14,871 nt of DNA from Acidobacteriota bacterium (GCA_021799405.1 JAJZAL010000125.1:1-14871), one strand, 5' to 3'. Positions 6,049 to 14,871 are shown, counted from the stretch's first letter. Translations and numbers: made by a program. Notes: a model not told the origin generated them from the sequence alone.

Positions 6049-6987
6049 CTAGCGGTGCTTGCGATGGTACATGCCCCAATTGAAATAGTGGCCGATGATG
6101 CATTTGACAATAAGGTGGTCGGTCGAGGCTGTTGCCCCCCAACCTGCGCCGAAGTTGATCTCCCACTTCGGTGACACAAAGAGATTCACGACAGGGAAAA
6201 ATTGCTGCTGCTGATTGTGCAGCGAAACAAAGTGGCCAAACTCCCCGTAATATCCGTAATATTCGAGACCAACGTTATAGTATTTGTCCGGTTGAATCGT
6301 TAATGTAGCGGCTGGTCCGAATGTAACGCCGTGGGGTGATACATCCCGGTAATAATAATTGATCTCTTGCTGAGAAGCTCCAGGAGGAAGCGATGTTGGG
6401 TGAATCCCCCAATTCATCGTTGTGTTGACTGACCAGTACCACTTACCCAGCGTCTGGTCCACAATCGGCATGATCTGCCATGACCAGGTTGGATTGGCGT
6501 AAGCGGCGCGCGCATATCCAATCTCATTGGAAAGGCTCAGGCCCACTGGCAGGTGCCAGCTCTCCGGGGCGCGCACGCGGGGGCGGATATGATCGCCAAC
6601 CCATTGAATTCCTGTTCCATTCTCCTCTTCCGTGAAGATATAGAATCCAACCTCCGACCACTTATTGATTCCCTGCGTAAGTTCGATCGTCTCGTGCTCC
6701 TGCCCCTGCGTCGGCAGCATCCCAAATTGAGTTGTCGTGCTGCCTTCGACGGTGTAATTGCTGTGGAGTTCAGTGAGCAGAGTTCCGGGAGCAATAGTTT
6801 CAGATGGGTACACCTGAATCTCATAGTTATTCTGCGCATGAAGCGCAAGAACGAACGGGAACAAAAATAATAGCAACGCGATTGTGAGTGCCCGTTTCGG
6901 GGAACACGATCCATTGGAGAATGTGACGGGTTCGGGGTTAAGGCATGGTTCTGCTGGGGAGGCAGCAACGATTGTGAAATGAGTCAT
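6049..6987 (-). CDS. Secreted/outer-membrane beta-barrel-like protein of unknown function
   Basis: 312 residues. A hydrophobic signal segment at about 33-50 (KRALTIALLLFLFPFVLALHAQ) ends in an AxA-like site near HAQ-NN. The mature part alternates aromatic and polar residues in strand-like stretches (NKWSEVGFYIFTEEE, YYNVGLEYYGYYGEFGHF, KWEINFGAGWGATAS) and ends near HYFNWGMYHRKHR. This is consistent with an outer-membrane barrel of about 10-12 strands. It resembles the uncharacterised transporter-like barrels common in acidobacteria, but I cannot name a family. The ATG at 6985-6987 has GGAGGT just upstream, so the start looks right. This leaves an unusually long 31-residue polar stretch, containing two cysteines, ahead of the signal core. 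It converges with the DUF302 gene, and the 189 bp between them contains no clear terminator. Confidence 0.65.
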   Translation of the reverse strand: MTHFTIVAASPAEPCLNPEPVTFSNGSCSPKRALTIALLLFLFPFVLALHAQNNYEIQVYPSETIAPGTLLTELHSNYTVEGSTTTQFGMLPTQGQEHETIELTQGINKWSEVGFYIFTEEENGTGIQWVGDHIRPRVRAPESWHLPVGLSLSNEIGYARAAYANPTWSWQIMPIVDQTLGKWYWSVNTTMNWGIHPTSLPPGASQQEINYYYRDVSPHGVTFGPAATLTIQPDKYYNVGLEYYGYYGEFGHFVSLHNQQQQFFPVVNLFVSPKWEINFGAGWGATASTDHLIVKCIIGHYFNWGMYHRKHR

Positions 6988-7696
6988 TCGACCTCCGTGA
7001 AAATTCGGACGTGCACGAGGTTAAAAGGAATAATGACCAACGCGAACGGATGGGTCTCGTCCCTGCCGGCACACCCGCCCGCTCAAAAGGGGGATTCTAT
7101 GACCGCTCATTAAAAAACGGCCCTTACTTTACGCTGAACACGATGACGAATGAACGGAGAAAGTTCAATCTGGCATTCCCTGGCCAACTTGCCCGCGGTC
7201 TCCCCGGAATTCTGCGCACTCAATCTCTCGCGTGGTCACCGGTAGATACTGTCTGAGGGTTGGAATCAGAATTTGCCGCGGCTGAATCTATACATTTCCA
7301 TTTGCCCCGGGACTCCCCTGCTCAACACCGCTTGCGACCTCTATTAAGACGTGTACCACATCATGTCACCGGGGCGAAAGGCCGTGGCCGCAGAGGAGCA
7401 CCGTATATGCGGTGTTTCAGGCTTCCATGTCCCATTCAATGCGTTCATTCCATCCCGAGCGCAATCGGGAAAGTTCACCGTCTCTGACGGGGTTCAACAA
7501 GAAGCGGGTCTAGCGCCGATAAGCCGCCTGCCCAATCGCCCTCGTCCTCAGGCAAAGGCCTTTCGCAGTGATTCAAGAGAGCGGACGTTCACCTTAACCT
7601 CAACGCGCGAGCTCAATCTGTTGATAACCGACATCAAACGATCCAGGGTGGGAGTCCCCCAGGGTCTCGATCGGCGACTAAAATCGCTGTAGAGCC
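6988..7696. other. Long divergent intergenic region before dnaE
   Basis: Both flanking genes are transcribed away from this 709-bp stretch, so it should hold the promoters of the beta-barrel gene (near 6990-7100) and of dnaE (near 7500-7680). Open frames exist at 7011-7256, 7260-7487 and 7351-7692, but they lack a Shine-Dalgarno and any recognisable protein features. I see no tRNA, riboswitch or CRISPR-like repeat. A TTGATA at 7620-7625 could be a -35 element, but no convincing -10 box follows it. Confidence 0.45.
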
Positions 7697-10600
7697 ATGT
7701 CTGAATTTACGCACCTGCACCTGCACACCGAATACTCCCTCCTCGACGGAGCCTGCGACGTCTACAAGCTCGTGGACCGTGTCGCGGCGATTGGGCAGAA
7801 GGCCGTCGCCATGACGGACCACGGAAACATCTATGGCGCGGTCCACTTCTTCAACGCGGCCAAGGCCAAGGGAGTCAAGCCCATCCTGGGCTGCGAGCTG
7901 TACGTGTGCAAGGCCGAGGATCATCGCGCCGAGGCGCCCAACGACCACTACAACCACCTGCTGGTGCTGGCCCAGGACGAGGAAGGCTACCGGAACCTGG
8001 TGCGGATCACCTCTGAAGCTTCGCTGCACGGCTTCTACCGCCGTCCTCGCGTAAGCAAGCGCTACCTGGCCGAGCATGCCAAGGGGCTGATCGGCTTCTC
8101 CGGCTGCCTGAGCGGTGAGCTGTGCGAGGAACTGATGGCCGGCCGGTACGACCGGGCCAAGGCTGCCGCCCAGCAGTACGAGGACATCTTTGGCCGCGGC
8201 AACTTCTACCTCGAAATTCAGGACCAGGGTCTCGAACAGGAAAAGAAGATTCAGGCCGACCTGCTCCGGCTGGAGAAAGACCTGAACATTCCGCTGGTGC
8301 TGACCAACGACTCGCATTACCTGTGCGGCGAGGACTCACACGCGCACGACGTGATGCTTTGCGTGCAGACCGGCGCCAAGATTCACGACACCGACCGCTT
8401 CCGATTTGATGGCGACCAGTTCTTTGTGAAAAGCGCCGAAGAGATGGCACGGCTCTTCCCCGACCACCCGGGGATGATGCAGCGGACGATGGAGATTGCC
8501 GAGCGCTGCCAGTTAAAGCTGCATCCGGTGGACAATCCCTTCCCTGAGTTCGCCGTACCCGATGGGCACACCATCGATAGCTACTTCGAGCAAGTGTGCC
8601 GCGAGGGCTATAAAAAGCGCCTCGACACGGCCATCCGCGGCCTGGAAACGCGCGGCCTGTTGCGCTCGCCGCTTCACGAGTACGACGCGCGGCTGGAGCG
8701 CGAGATCGCCATTATCAAGCAGATGAAGTATTCGGGCTACTTCCTGATCGTGTGGGACTTCATCAAGTACGCCAAGGATCACGGCATCCCCGTAGGGCCG
8801 GGCCGCGGCTCCGCCGCCGGCTCGCTGGTGGCGTACGTGATGGAGATTACCAATATCGATCCGCTGCAGAACGCGCTCCTCTTCGAACGTTTCCTGAATC
8901 CCGAGCGCGTGTCCATGCCCGACATCGACGTGGACTTTTGCATGAACCGCCGCGGCGAGGTAATCGATTACGTCACGCGCAAATACGGCCGCGATCAGGT
9001 GGCACAGATCATCACGTTCAACACCATGGCGGCCAAGGCATCCATCAAGGATTGCGGCCGCGCCATGGACATGCCCTACGGCGACGTGGACCGCATCGCC
9101 AAGCTGGTTCCCTCCACCATCGGCATGACGCTCGACAAGGCGCTCGAAGAATCGCCCGACCTGCGCAAGGCCTACGAGAGTGACGCGCAGATTCACGAGC
9201 TGATCGATACCGCAAAGAAGCTCGAAGGACTGACGCGCGGCATCGGCATGCACGCGGCGGGCGTGGTGATTGCGCCGCGGCCACTTACTGAACTTGTGCC
9301 GGTGGCGAAGACGAAGAACGACGAAATCGTCACCGCCTATGACATGAAGGCCGTCGAGAAGATGGGCCTGCTGAAGATGGACTTCCTCGGGTTGACCACG
9401 CTGACGGTGATCGACGACTGCCTCAAGCTCATCGAGCAGAACCGCGGCGAAAAACTCGACATCGAGAGCATTCCGCTCAACGACGAAGAGACCTACAAGA
9501 AAGTCTTTCACTCGGCGCTGACTTCGGGAGTCTTCCAGTTTGAGTCGGGCGGAATGCGGGACGTGCTGCGCCGCTACAAGCCTGAAACGGTGGAAGACCT
9601 GACCGCGCTCAACGCGCTCTACCGGCCAGGGCCGATCCAGGGTGGCATGATCGACGACTTCATCGAGCGCAAGTGGGGCCGGCGCAAAGTTGAATACATG
9701 CTGCCGCAGCTTGAAGGCATCCTGAAAGAGACACTGGGCGTGATCGTCTACCAGGAACAGGTAATGCAGATCGCCAATATAGTCGCGAGCTACAGCCTGG
9801 GCGAAGCCGACCTGCTGCGCCGCGCCATGGGCAAGAAGAATGCCGAGGAGATGGCCAAGCAGCGCGAGCGCTTCATGAGCGGAGCTGCGGCGCTGGGCCA
9901 TCCGAAGGATATCGCGGGCGAGCTCTTTGATCAGATGGAGAAATTTGCCGGCTACGGCTTCAACAAATCGCACTCGGCGGCCTATGCGCTGCTGGCCTAC
10001 CAGACGGCCTACCTGAAGACACACTACCCGGTGGAGTTCATGGCGGGTCTGCTGACGTCGGAAACATCGAAGCCCGAATCAGTGGTGAAGTACATCGGCG
10101 AATGCCGCGAGATGGGCATCGCCGTTGAGCCGCCCGATGTGCAGCTTTCAGGCGCGCAGTTCACGCCGCACGGCCAGGCGATCCGTTTTGGGTTGGCGGC
10201 GGTCAAGAACGTCGGCGGCAATGCAATCGAGTCCATCACGAAAGCGCGCGCCGAAGCCGGCGGGCGGTTCAAGAGCCTCTGGGAGTTTTGCGAGAAGGTT
10301 GACCTGCGCGTGATGAACAAGCGCGTGATCGAATCGCTCATTAAGGCGGGCGCGCTGGATGCGCTCGGCAAGCGCGGCCCGCTGATGGCCGCCGTAGACA
10401 AGGCAATCGAGCGCGCGCAGAAGACACAGAAAGACGCGGCGCAGGGGCAAACGGGTCTCTTTGGGTTGTTTGACGAAGGGCCTGCGCACGCGCGCGCTGA
10501 AGACGATCTGCCACGCGTCGCCGATTGGGAAGAAACCGAGCGCCTGGCCAATGAAAAAGAAGTGCTCGGCTTCTTCGTCTCGGGCCACCCGCTGGATAAG

Positions 10601-11206
10601 TACGCGGAAAAACTGCGCAACCTCAGCGGGGTTATCTCAACCGCCGAGGCGCTGGAGCGCAAGCCGCCGGAGCGCCGCTGGGGCACGCAGACCGATCCGG
10701 CCGACGAGATTCAGGTGGCAGGAATCATCCACGGACTGCGCGTGCAGAAAAGTAAGCGGGAACAGAAGCTGTATGCGCAGGCAGCGCTTGAAGACGCAAC
10801 AGGCAAGATTGATTTGATTGCCTTCCCGCGCGACTACGAGCGGCTCGCCAACCAACTGAAGATTGAAGCTCCTGTGCTGATTCGCGGTGTCCTGATGGGC
10901 GATGAAGATGCCGCGCCGAAGATCTCGATAAGCCAGGTGCAGGCGCTTGAAGATGTGCAGGTGAAGCTGCCGATGGGCGTGCGCATCCGCATCAATCTCG
11001 ACCGCGCCACCGAGGAGATGTTCGCCGGGCTCAAAAGCGCCGCGGATGCCGCGCCGGGACCGGGCAAAGTGATGCTCCATCTCGAAAAGAAAGGCGAATA
11101 CGCGGTGATCCTCGAACCCGAAGGCATGAGCGTGGCGGCCGATCGCGGCTGGGTGGAGCGGGTCGAGGAACTGGTGGGCAAGGGTACGGTACAGGCGCTC
11201 AGTTAG
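7697..11206 (+). CDS. dnaE: DNA polymerase III subunit alpha
   Basis: The catalytic subunit of the replicative polymerase, 1169 residues, close to the E. coli length. An N-terminal PHP domain begins HLHLHTEYSLLDGA (6-19) and continues with TDHGN and GCELYV, with metal-ligand-like His and Asp largely kept. The C-family polymerase core has GPGRGSAAGS and the palm motif PDIDVDF with D409 and D411. The third catalytic Asp is D562 in KMDFLGL. NKSHSAAYALLAYQTAYLK marks the finger region. A helix-hairpin-helix region follows, then an internal sliding-clamp motif QTGLF at 918-922, matching the E. coli position. An OB-fold lies at about 1000-1075. Like DnaE1 types it has no exonuclease insertion of the PolC kind, so proofreading is expected from a separate subunit or from PHP. 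The start at 7697 has only a weak GTAGAG upstream, but HLHLHTEYS sits where it should. Confidence 0.97.
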   Translation: MSEFTHLHLHTEYSLLDGACDVYKLVDRVAAIGQKAVAMTDHGNIYGAVHFFNAAKAKGVKPILGCELYVCKAEDHRAEAPNDHYNHLLVLAQDEEGYRNLVRITSEASLHGFYRRPRVSKRYLAEHAKGLIGFSGCLSGELCEELMAGRYDRAKAAAQQYEDIFGRGNFYLEIQDQGLEQEKKIQADLLRLEKDLNIPLVLTNDSHYLCGEDSHAHDVMLCVQTGAKIHDTDRFRFDGDQFFVKSAEEMARLFPDHPGMMQRTMEIAERCQLKLHPVDNPFPEFAVPDGHTIDSYFEQVCREGYKKRLDTAIRGLETRGLLRSPLHEYDARLEREIAIIKQMKYSGYFLIVWDFIKYAKDHGIPVGPGRGSAAGSLVAYVMEITNIDPLQNALLFERFLNPERVSMPDIDVDFCMNRRGEVIDYVTRKYGRDQVAQIITFNTMAAKASIKDCGRAMDMPYGDVDRIAKLVPSTIGMTLDKALEESPDLRKAYESDAQIHELIDTAKKLEGLTRGIGMHAAGVVIAPRPLTELVPVAKTKNDEIVTAYDMKAVEKMGLLKMDFLGLTTLTVIDDCLKLIEQNRGEKLDIESIPLNDEETYKKVFHSALTSGVFQFESGGMRDVLRRYKPETVEDLTALNALYRPGPIQGGMIDDFIERKWGRRKVEYMLPQLEGILKETLGVIVYQEQVMQIANIVASYSLGEADLLRRAMGKKNAEEMAKQRERFMSGAAALGHPKDIAGELFDQMEKFAGYGFNKSHSAAYALLAYQTAYLKTHYPVEFMAGLLTSETSKPESVVKYIGECREMGIAVEPPDVQLSGAQFTPHGQAIRFGLAAVKNVGGNAIESITKARAEAGGRFKSLWEFCEKVDLRVMNKRVIESLIKAGALDALGKRGPLMAAVDKAIERAQKTQKDAAQGQTGLFGLFDEGPAHARAEDDLPRVADWEETERLANEKEVLGFFVSGHPLDKYAEKLRNLSGVISTAEALERKPPERRWGTQTDPADEIQVAGIIHGLRVQKSKREQKLYAQAALEDATGKIDLIAFPRDYERLANQLKIEAPVLIRGVLMGDEDAAPKISISQVQALEDVQVKLPMGVRIRINLDRATEEMFAGLKSAADAAPGPGKVMLHLEKKGEYAVILEPEGMSVAADRGWVERVEELVGKGTVQALS

Positions 11207-11271
11207 TCCTTGTTTGCAACGGTCACGGGCTAGAGCGATCTCAAGCAACCTGAAGTGTTGAAAGGAAACGG

Positions 11272-12246
11272 ATGCAATACCGCCGTCTTGGCAATGGCCC
11301 ACTGGAAGTGTCGGAGCTGAGCTTTGGCACCTGGCTGACGGTGGCTGGAGGCATCGCGCGAGATGTGGCAATCCGGTGCATTCACGCGGCGCTGGACCAC
11401 GGCATGACGCTCTTCGACACTGCCAATCAATATGGCGCAGGCGAGGCGGAGCGCGTGCTGGGTGAAGCGCTGCGCGCCCATCCTCGCGACAGATACTTGA
11501 TCGCGACGAAGCTCTACTTTCCGGTCGGCGATGAGCCGGACCACGGGCTCTCGGCCGCGCAGATTGAGAAGCAACTGAACCGGTCACTACAGAGGCTGGG
11601 CGTCGAGTGCATCGATCTCTACCAGTGCCACCGCTACGATAAGGAAACGCCGCTCGAAGAAACGCTTACCGCGCTGGACCGCGCCGTACGCGCCGGTAAG
11701 GTGCGGGCGATCGGCTTCAGCGAGTGGACCGCCGAGCAGATCGATGCTGCCGCCATGATCGCCGGCGCGGATGGGCTCATTCCCTTCGCTTCGAGCCAGC
11801 CGCAATACTCCATGCTATGGCGCAAGCCGGAACGATCTGTCTTTGCCACCTGCGCGCGGCACGGCATTGGCAACCTCGCGTTTTCGCCGCTGGCGCACGG
11901 CGTACTCACCGGCAAGTATGCGCCGGGGCAGGCGCCTCCACCGGGGAGCCGCGCCACCAGCGAGCAGATGAACATGTTTATGGAGACAGCCGGGCGGCAT
12001 TACCGCTCCGATTATTTGCTCGAAGCTGTTGCACAACTGAAGCCGATTGCCGCGGATCTGGGATTGACCATGACACAGATGGCGCTGGCCTGGGTGCTGC
12101 GGCGGCCGGAGGTCGCTTCGGCGATTATCGGTGCGTCGCGGCCTGAGCAGATCGCAGATAATGTGCGCGCCATCGGCGTCACTCTGCCGGCAGAGGCGCT
12201 GGACCGAATTGACCGCGCAATTGGCAGCATCGCTGTCCGTGAGTAA
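11272..12246 (+). CDS. Aldo/keto reductase (potassium-channel beta-subunit-like type)
   Basis: 324 residues forming one TIM-barrel AKR domain. The catalytic tetrad is visible: D49 in FDTANQYG, Y54, K80 in IATKLYF, and H120 in YQCHRYD. The C-terminal NADPH-binding part is MTQMALAWVLRRPEVASAIIGASRPEQIADN. The sequence MQYRRLGNGPLEVSELSFGTW and the QPQYSML motif place it near the Kv-beta/YghZ group, which reduces aldehydes and ketones with NADPH. The substrate cannot be told from sequence. AAAGGAAA precedes the ATG. It begins 65 bp after dnaE on the same strand with no hairpin between, so read-through from dnaE is likely, though a functional link is not evident. Confidence 0.92.
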   Translation: MQYRRLGNGPLEVSELSFGTWLTVAGGIARDVAIRCIHAALDHGMTLFDTANQYGAGEAERVLGEALRAHPRDRYLIATKLYFPVGDEPDHGLSAAQIEKQLNRSLQRLGVECIDLYQCHRYDKETPLEETLTALDRAVRAGKVRAIGFSEWTAEQIDAAAMIAGADGLIPFASSQPQYSMLWRKPERSVFATCARHGIGNLAFSPLAHGVLTGKYAPGQAPPPGSRATSEQMNMFMETAGRHYRSDYLLEAVAQLKPIAADLGLTMTQMALAWVLRRPEVASAIIGASRPEQIADNVRAIGVTLPAEALDRIDRAIGSIAVRE

Positions 12247-12332
12247 ATCCACACTATTTTCGCTGAACGCGCCCGCTGCACATTTTTATCCCCGCGCTGC
12301 AAATTCGAGCACGAACTCTATAGAGCATAAAA

Positions 12333-12376
12333 ATCTCCCGTCCCTTCCCAGCGAAGCTGAGGAAGAAACGGGAGAT
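12333..12376 (-). terminator. Intrinsic terminator of the kor operon, possibly bidirectional
   Basis: ATCTCCCGT (12333-12341) pairs perfectly with ACGGGAGAT (12368-12376). After a CC/AA mismatch the stem continues with CTTCC/GGAAG, one bulged A, and CAGC/GCTG around a GAA loop. On the minus strand the stem is followed directly by TTTTTA (12328-12333 region), a proper U-tract, 34 bp after the korB stop. On the plus strand it lies about 87 bp after the aldo/keto reductase stop but lacks a T-run, so it could act for that gene only weakly. Confidence 0.85.
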
Positions 12377-12409
12377 GGCAGCTTCTGAAATGTTGCCTGC
12401 AAGAACCGC

Positions 12410-13447
12410 CTACTGCAGATTCGTCATCAGTGCGTCCAGCGCCGACTTCGGCGGACGGGTCAGTGACTCGGGCAGCGTAGCCAGAGGCTCATCCACCAAA
12501 TTCAGCAGATCGATAAACGTGGGCTGCTGTGTGTTGATGTAGAAGACACCAGTTAGAACCTCGTTGTTCTCATGCGCCTCCATCAGCGTGCGCACCGCGT
12601 TTGCCTTGTCGGTAGGATCATAGTCCTCACGCAGCTTGCGCAGGCGCAGGTTGGAGCCGTCGTGCATCTGCACGTCGTACACCTGGCCGGAGTCGTAGTC
12701 TACGTCGATCTCCTGGAAGCTGGGGATGAATCCAACCTCGTTAATCGGCTCGTCGTACTCCTGCATGAATTTGTAGCTCTTGGTGGATCCTTCGTGGTCG
12801 TTGAAGGTCACGCAAGGGCTGATCACGTCAAGCATCACCGTGCCCTTGTGGGCGATTGCCGCCTTCAGCATCGTCAGCAACTGCTTTTTGTCGCCGGAGA
12901 ACGAGCGGCCCACAAAGGTTGCTCCCAACTGAATGGCCAGAGCGCAGGTATCAATCGCCGGCAGGTCGTTGATGACGCCGGTCTTAAGCTTGGAGCCAAT
13001 GTCGGCCGTGGCTGAGAATTGGCCTTTCGTCAACCCGTAGACGCCATTGTCCTCGATGATGTAAATCATCGGCAGATTGCGGCGCATCAGGTGGACGAAC
13101 TGGCCGATGCCGATCGACGCCGTATCGCCGTCGCCGGAGACGCCGAGCGCCATGTTGCTGTGATTAGCCAGCACCGCTCCCGTGGTCACCGACGGCATGC
13201 GCCCGTGCACGCTGTTGAAGCTGTGTGAGCGGTTCATGAAGTAGGCCGGGCTCTTGGACGAGCAGCCGATGCCGCTCATCTTGATGACCCGCTCCGGTTC
13301 CACGCCCATCTCGAACATGGCGTCAATAATGCGCTCGGAGATGGCATTGTGGCCGCAGCCGGCGCAGAGCGTCGACTTGCCTCCACGGTAATCAGTAATC
13401 GGAAGGCCGATGTAGTTCACTTTAGGATTGGGTGTTGCGGTTGCCAT
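12410..13447 (-). CDS. korB: 2-oxoacid:ferredoxin oxidoreductase subunit beta (2-oxoglutarate type likely)
   Basis: 345 residues. This thiamine-diphosphate-binding subunit works with KorA to convert a 2-oxoacid and CoA to acyl-CoA and CO2 while reducing ferredoxin. The TPP motif runs from GDGD (105-108) to N134 in EDNGVYG. Likely [4Fe-4S] ligands are C28 and C31 in LCAGCGH, C62 in GIGCSS, and C212 in SPCVTF. YRGGKSTLCAGCGHNAI and HGRMPSVTTGA are typical of KorB-like two-subunit enzymes. It starts with ATG at 13445-13447, which shares one base with the korA TAA. AGGAGGG inside the korA 3' end supplies the ribosome site, so the two are translationally coupled. Pyruvate or another 2-oxoacid is possible. 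The 2-oxoglutarate preference is inferred from family resemblance. Confidence 0.9.
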   Translation of the reverse strand: MATATPNPKVNYIGLPITDYRGGKSTLCAGCGHNAISERIIDAMFEMGVEPERVIKMSGIGCSSKSPAYFMNRSHSFNSVHGRMPSVTTGAVLANHSNMALGVSGDGDTASIGIGQFVHLMRRNLPMIYIIEDNGVYGLTKGQFSATADIGSKLKTGVINDLPAIDTCALAIQLGATFVGRSFSGDKKQLLTMLKAAIAHKGTVMLDVISPCVTFNDHEGSTKSYKFMQEYDEPINEVGFIPSFQEIDVDYDSGQVYDVQMHDGSNLRLRKLREDYDPTDKANAVRTLMEAHENNEVLTGVFYINTQQPTFIDLLNLVDEPLATLPESLTRPPKSALDALMTNLQ

Positions 13448-14871
13448 TAGAGGCCCTCCTTCGTCGCAAACTCTTCGGTGATCGAACGAGCATCGATCGG
13501 CAGCCCGTTATAGTGCAGGATGCTGCGCAGCTTTGTTGCCTGTTCGGCGGGCAGATCGAGCTTGAGCAGCGAGGCCAGTTGCGCGTCGCGGTCCTGCTCC
13601 ACCACGTAGACGCGCTCATGCGATGCGATGAAGTCGTGAATCTCCTGCGCGAAGGGATATGCCCGGATGCGCATGTAATCCACGTCGCGCCCGTATCCCT
13701 TCTTGATCTCGTCCATGCTCTCGCGCATGGCGAAGTCGGTGGTGCCGTAGGCGAGGAAGCCAACCTTCGAACTGCCGTTCTTCACCGCGACCGGAGCGGG
13801 AACCAGTGCGCGCGCGTTCTCAAACTTGCGCGCCAGCCGGTCCATCACCGCCTGATACTCATCCGGCTTTTCGGTATAGCCGGCGGCATCGTTGTGTCCG
13901 GAACCGCGCGTGAAGTACGCGGCCTTGGGATGCTTCGTGCCCGGCAGGGTACGCCAGCCGATGCCGTCGCCGTCCACATCGCGATACCGTGCGAATCCGC
14001 CCAGACGTTCGAGGTCTTCAGCAGTGAGAACCTTGCCGCGGTCCAGCGGCCTTTCAGGATACGTGAACGGATCTGACATCCAGTTATTCATGCCCAGATC
14101 GAGATCGGTAAGCACAAAGACCGGCGTCTGCAGGCGCTCCGTCAGGTCGAAGGCCTCGCAACCGAACTCAAAACACTCCTTCACATTCCCGGGCAGCAGA
14201 AGCACATGCTTCGTGTCGCCGTGCGAAAGAAACGCCGTGGAAAGAATGTCGGCCTGCGAAGTGCGCGTCGGCATGCCCGTCGAAGGACCGCTGCGCTGCA
14301 CGTCGAAGATCACGCCGGGAAGCTCCGCAAAGTAGCCCAAGCCGGAGAACTCGGCCATCAGCGAGATGCCCGGACCGGAGGTCGCCGTCATGGAGCGCGC
14401 TCCTGCCCAGCCGGCACCCAGCACCATGCCGATGGCGGCCAGCTCGTCTTCGGCCTGCACCACAGCGAAAGTAGCCTTGCCGTCGGGAGTCACGCGCAAC
14501 TTCTTCAACAAGTCGGTGGTCGCTTCCACCAGTGAAGTTGAAGGAGTGATGGGATACCACGCAACCACCGTGACGCCCGCGAACACCGCGCCCATTCCGC
14601 ACGCCGCGTTGCCGTCGATGATGATCTTGCCGGCCGTCGCCTTCATCGGCTCGATGAAGTACGGATCCTGCTTGGTGAAGTTCTGCTGGGCATAGTCGAA
14701 GCCAGCCTTCACCGCGCCGAAGTTCAAGTCGAAGACCTTCTGCTTCTTGGCAAACTGCTTGCGCAGGCCCTTCTCCACCACGGTCAAATCGATCGAGAGC
14801 AACTGCGCCACCACGCCCACATAGACCATGTTCTTGACCAGCTTGCGCAGCTTGGCCTCGGGGCAGATCGA
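13447..14871 (-). CDS. korA: 2-oxoacid:acceptor oxidoreductase, fused gamma-alpha subunit (5' part outside window)
   Basis: The gene runs off the right edge. The frame is open through base 14871, and the internal ATG at 14827-14829 is not the start, because the preceding codons (SICPEAKLRKLVKN) continue the gamma domain. The visible part holds the end of the gamma domain (KNMVYVGVVAQLLSIDL), a linker, then the alpha subunit: IIDGNAACGMGAVFAG, YPITPSTSLVEA, VQAEDELAAIGMVLGAGWAGARSMTATSGPGISLMAE, and QRSGPSTGMPTRTSQADIL. YPITPST and the Gly-rich blocks are hallmarks of alpha subunits, which form the 2-oxoacid and TPP pocket with KorB. Fused gamma-alpha proteins of about 600 residues paired with a KorB are known from aerobic bacteria such as mycobacteria. 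No ferredoxin subunit lies downstream. Confidence 0.9.
   Translation of the reverse strand, partial: SICPEAKLRKLVKNMVYVGVVAQLLSIDLTVVEKGLRKQFAKKQKVFDLNFGAVKAGFDYAQQNFTKQDPYFIEPMKATAGKIIIDGNAACGMGAVFAGVTVVAWYPITPSTSLVEATTDLLKKLRVTPDGKATFAVVQAEDELAAIGMVLGAGWAGARSMTATSGPGISLMAEFSGLGYFAELPGVIFDVQRSGPSTGMPTRTSQADILSTAFLSHGDTKHVLLLPGNVKECFEFGCEAFDLTERLQTPVFVLTDLDLGMNNWMSDPFTYPERPLDRGKVLTAEDLERLGGFARYRDVDGDGIGWRTLPGTKHPKAAYFTRGSGHNDAAGYTEKPDEYQAVMDRLARKFENARALVPAPVAVKNGSSKVGFLAYGTTDFAMRESMDEIKKGYGRDVDYMRIRAYPFAQEIHDFIASHERVYVVEQDRDAQLASLLKLDLPAEQATKLRSILHYNGLPIDARSITEEFATKEGL

Noticed and set aside
7011..7256. Open frame of 81 codons in the divergent intergenic region
   Set aside because: It has a GTG start without a ribosome site, and its translation resembles nothing.
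7351..7692. Open frame of 113 codons ending 4 bp before dnaE
   Set aside because: It has no Shine-Dalgarno, no recognisable protein pattern and an erratic composition. Its closeness to dnaE is the only argument for it.
8513..10024. 503-codon open frame on the minus strand inside dnaE
   Set aside because: It is the antisense shadow of a GC-rich coding gene. dnaE motifs are intact on the plus strand across the whole region.
10637..11587. 316-codon minus-strand frame across the dnaE end and the start of the aldo/keto reductase
   Set aside because: It overlaps two clear genes and has no family features, so it is a composition artefact.
13432..14076. 214-codon plus-strand frame opposite korA
   Set aside because: It is antisense to a well-supported KorA alpha domain and has no ribosome site of its own.
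1..14871. CRISPR array, tRNA, rRNA, phage or defence island
   Set aside because: I saw no regularly spaced repeats, cloverleaf, rRNA blocks, integrase, nuclease-helicase pair or toxin-antitoxin pair on either strand.

Overview
The window looks like a chromosomal segment from a soil-type acidobacterium (Acidobacteriota, probably Terriglobia). This is an inference from moderately high GC, the style of the secreted proteins, the large glycosidase, and the fused-alpha 2-oxoacid:ferredoxin oxidoreductase; no rRNA or other taxonomic marker is present.

Layout. 1-989 is the 3' end of a large secreted-type glycoside hydrolase resembling GH106 alpha-L-rhamnosidases. About 1008-1665 is a complete-looking single-gene IS200-type element: a HUH/Y1 TnpA, matching subterminal hairpins in the same orientation at both ends, and a leader stem that covers the tnpA ribosome binding site. 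Directly after it, 1778-3541 encodes a predicted lipoprotein with a chitobiase/hexosaminidase C-terminal-like domain followed by about 470 residues I do not recognise. Its signal sequence appears to have lost its start codon at the IS junction. 3542-4570 is a scar region holding a strong inverted repeat, a decayed IS3-family transposase fragment and a possible IS end. 4911-5075 is a small metallothionein-like protein and 5479-5859 a DUF302 protein. 6049-6987 (minus) is a secreted beta-barrel-like protein.

From 7697 the window is housekeeping. It holds full-length dnaE (replicative polymerase alpha subunit), then an aldo/keto reductase 65 bp downstream on the same strand. Convergent to these on the minus strand is a korA-korB pair for 2-oxoacid:ferredoxin oxidoreductase. 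The two genes overlap by one base and end at a good intrinsic terminator, which separates them from the aldo/keto reductase.

Functional reading. The left third is accessory (carbohydrate use, cell envelope, mobile DNA), the middle holds small stress or metal-type proteins, and the right half is core metabolism and replication. I see no CRISPR array, tRNA, rRNA, phage module or clear new defence system. The most informative signals are the IS200-type element with its translational control hairpin, and the neighbouring lipoprotein gene that seems to have been beheaded or re-started by that insertion.
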